From: Achromobacter ruhlandii
GTDB lineage: Bacteria; Pseudomonadota; Gammaproteobacteria; Burkholderiales; Burkholderiaceae_B
Assembly (NCBI RefSeq): GCF_902859695.1
Contig: NZ_CADIJL010000004.1
Span: 296,981 to 360,980, forward strand
Direction of reading: 5' to 3'
DNA length: 64,000 bases
Shown here: positions 62,268-64,000 of the stretch, piece after piece
Layout of the letters: every line of letters starts with the position of its first letter
How positions within the stretch are numbered: the first letter of the stretch is position 1
Notes under the pieces: generated by a model
What the model saw: the letters and a program-made list of their open reading frames with translations, nothing else
Databases searched by the model: none
Told to the model about the DNA's origin: nothing
Translations under genes and position numbers: made by a program

Positions 62268-64000
62268 ATGCTCATGCAAGCTTCCGTCTTCTCGAAAAAA
62301 GCCGTTCCCCACCATCGCCTCACCTACGCCGCGTTGCTCGTGTTCGCCCTGGGCGCCGGCATGGCCTTGCCAGACGTGGCGCTTGCCGCGGCCGGCGAGC
62401 GGGGCGGCGGCCAGGGGGGAAACGCCATGAAGAGCTGGGGCGTGACCAACCCCCTCATCCAAGGCGGCGAAGGCGGCGGACTGGAAGCCATCCACGCGGG
62501 CGGCATCGTCGGCGCGGGGAGCAACGCCACAGGCAGCCCGAACACGGGCGGCGCCGCCCCCTCTGTCTCGGCCACGGAACGGGTCGTCGATACGAACACG
62601 GTCGGCAGCAATGGAAGCTGCGAGTCCCCCTGCAACCCCGATGGGCCGAATCACTCCGGGGGGGGCGGAGGGGTCGCCATCCTCGGGGGTGAAAATACCA
62701 ACGTGACCGTCACTGCGAGCGGAAAAGTGGCGGGCGGCGCGGGCGGCCCGGGAAGCGCAGGGGAGATCAGCACCGATTTCACCATGCTGCGAGCGGGCGG
62801 CGGCGGCGGCGGCGGCGCGGGCATCGCCGTCAAGTCCGGAACCCTGACACTGAACGGCGCCGTCACGGGCGGCGCGGGCGGCCACGCGCCAGGCCATCCG
62901 GGCGATGGCGGCGATGCCGTGGTGCTCGAACGAGGCGACATCATCGTCAATGCGACGATCACCGGCGGCCAAGGCGGCGCGCGTCTCTATAACGGCAAAC
63001 CCGTGACGTTCAGTGGCAACGGCGGCACAGGCATATCGATCGGATCGGGCACCGTCGTCAACAATGGCATCGTGCGCGGCGGCCCGTCGGGCGCGGTTGA
63101 CAATGTCGCCGCCAATGGCAAGGTCGGCGCCGCGCTGCGCGCCGGCTCCAACACCATCGTCACCAACAAGCGCCGCTTCAATGGCAGCAGCGGTAGCGCC
63201 ATCGTGTTCGAAGGCGACGACAACAAGCTGATCATGTGGTCGGACTCCGACATCCTGGGCAGCGTCCGGTTCGAGGGCCGGCGCAATCAAATCGCGCTGG
63301 GCAGCGACGACGGCGCGCCCACCACGGCGAAGATCTGGAGCGACGGCCGTCTCGACTTCGGCATCGATGGCATCTACGTCGTCCGCGTCACGCCCACCGC
63401 GGCGGATCGCCTGAATGTCGTGGAAACCGCCAGACTCACCGGCGCGGCCGTGCTGGTCGACGCCATGACATCGGACCTGTACGCCGAGCACGCCACCTAC
63501 ACCATCCTGCATGCCGACGGCACCTTCAACGGCACGCGCTTTGGCACCGTGACATCCAACCTGGCCTACCTCACGCCCACACTCAACTACTCGGACAACG
63601 ATCAGGACGTCCTGTTGACGCTGGCGCGCAAGGCGGCACCCGTACCCCCGCCGCCCGATCCGGCGCCGCCGTCCCCCGGGCCGGTTCCGCCCGTGGTCGA
63701 TACGACGCCTCCCGCCGTGACCGATCCCGTCGCGCCGGCTCCCGCGCCGACGCCGCCGTCCCCCGCCCCGGTTCCGCCCGTGGTCGATACGACGCCTCCC
63801 GTCGTGACCGATCCCGTCGCGCCGGCTCCCGCGCCGACGCCGCCGTCCCCCGCCCCGGTTCCGCCCGTGGTCGATACGACGCCTCCCGTCGTGACCGATC
63901 CCGTCGCGCCGGCTCCCGCGCCGACGCCGCCGTCCCCCGCCCCGGTTCCGCCCGTGGTCGATACGACGCCTCCCGTCGTGACCGATCCCGTCGCGCCGGC
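62268..64000 (+). CDS. Gly-rich autotransporter-like protein (2 of 2), 3' end outside the window
   Basis: The frame is open from ATG 62268 (or ATG 62274) to the window edge, about 577 codons, with no stop. The signal peptide runs AVPHHRLTYAALLVFALGAG and ends near DVALAAAGE. The passenger is Gly/Asn-rich with ITGGQGG and VTGGAGG stretches resembling the autotransporter at 53-56 kb. Residues around 63420-63620 (NVVETARLTGAAVLVDAM, YTILHADGTFNGTRFGTV, NLAYLTPTLNYSDNDQDVLL) match the junction domain just before an autotransporter barrel. A Pro-rich tandem repeat follows. The barrel should lie beyond the window. Pertactin-like proteins have a similar Pro-rich element. Confidence 0.85.
   Translation, partial: MLMQASVFSKKAVPHHRLTYAALLVFALGAGMALPDVALAAAGERGGGQGGNAMKSWGVTNPLIQGGEGGGLEAIHAGGIVGAGSNATGSPNTGGAAPSVSATERVVDTNTVGSNGSCESPCNPDGPNHSGGGGGVAILGGENTNVTVTASGKVAGGAGGPGSAGEISTDFTMLRAGGGGGGGAGIAVKSGTLTLNGAVTGGAGGHAPGHPGDGGDAVVLERGDIIVNATITGGQGGARLYNGKPVTFSGNGGTGISIGSGTVVNNGIVRGGPSGAVDNVAANGKVGAALRAGSNTIVTNKRRFNGSSGSAIVFEGDDNKLIMWSDSDILGSVRFEGRRNQIALGSDDGAPTTAKIWSDGRLDFGIDGIYVVRVTPTAADRLNVVETARLTGAAVLVDAMTSDLYAEHATYTILHADGTFNGTRFGTVTSNLAYLTPTLNYSDNDQDVLLTLARKAAPVPPPPDPAPPSPGPVPPVVDTTPPAVTDPVAPAPAPTPPSPAPVPPVVDTTPPVVTDPVAPAPAPTPPSPAPVPPVVDTTPPVVTDPVAPAPAPTPPSPAPVPPVVDTTPPVVTDPVAP
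63684..64000 (+). repeat. 87-bp tandem repeat encoding a 29-residue Pro-rich unit
   Basis: Copies begin at 63684, 63771, 63858 and 63945, each 87 bases (29 codons), so the frame is kept. The unit reads VPPVVDTTPPVVTDP followed by VAPAPAPTPPSPAP. The first copy has Ala where later ones have Val; copies 2 and 3 are identical at DNA level apart from the window cutting copy 4. A degenerate Pro-rich lead-in precedes copy 1. Such identical tandem copies change number by slippage or recombination. Confidence 0.92.

Noticed and set aside
63684..64000. Regular repeats that could be taken for a CRISPR array
   Set aside because: The copies are directly adjacent with no unique spacers, the unit is a multiple of three, and the frame continues as a Pro-rich protein.

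Overview
The window is high-GC, densely packed proteobacterial DNA. The gene set points to Burkholderiales, family Alcaligenaceae, most likely Bordetella or Achromobacter. The reasons are four orphan Bug/TctC-type periplasmic binding proteins, many LysR regulators beside CoA-chemistry operons, Bordetella-style autotransporters, and the conserved housekeeping run mutL-miaA-purM-hda-HAD-pcnB-folK. I could not run a database search, so the genus is an inference. I saw no rRNA, tRNA, CRISPR array, intact insertion sequence or prophage.

Layout. 0-0.6 kb: end of an aromatic-ring dioxygenase operon (beta subunit, Rieske ferredoxin). 0.6-6.5 kb: tcdA, a structured intergenic element, then a macA-macB-outer membrane channel efflux operon. 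6.8-12.1 kb: MFS transporter, ChaC-like cyclotransferase, pdxH, flavin reductase, a FAD oxidoreductase and purU. 12.1-17.1 kb: LysR with a divergent acyl-CoA dehydrogenase/Bug/CoA-transferase operon. 17.4-25.9 kb: amino-acid permease, gamma-glutamyltransferase, LysR, Bug, AEC transporter, a second copy of the structured element and fumC. 26.0-39.6 kb: the housekeeping block tsaE-amiC-[TonB receptor, dedA]-mutL-miaA-[hypothetical]-purM / hda-HAD-pcnB-folK. The TonB receptor gene is visibly richer in A/T than its surroundings.

39.7-62.1 kb is a catabolic region of CoA-thioester chemistry. It holds a sugar kinase; a hydratase/CoA-transferase/CoA-lyase operon with a divergent LysR that matches the three-step itaconate pathway; two divergent beta-oxidation-like operons (enoyl-CoA hydratase plus two acyl-CoA dehydrogenases on one strand; DUF35 protein, Cys-less thiolase-like protein, acyl-CoA ligase, Bug and nitronate monooxygenase on the other); a Gly-rich autotransporter; a fourth Bug; and a LysR with a divergent SDR/hydratase-2/CoA-transferase operon. 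The window ends inside a second Gly-rich autotransporter gene, in a tandem 87-bp proline-rich repeat.

The least explained signal is the element present twice, near 1.5-1.8 kb and 23.9-24.2 kb. A 38-nt core is identical in both copies, but the flanking arms differ in sequence while staying self-complementary at each site. That is the pattern expected of a conserved structure rather than a conserved sequence.
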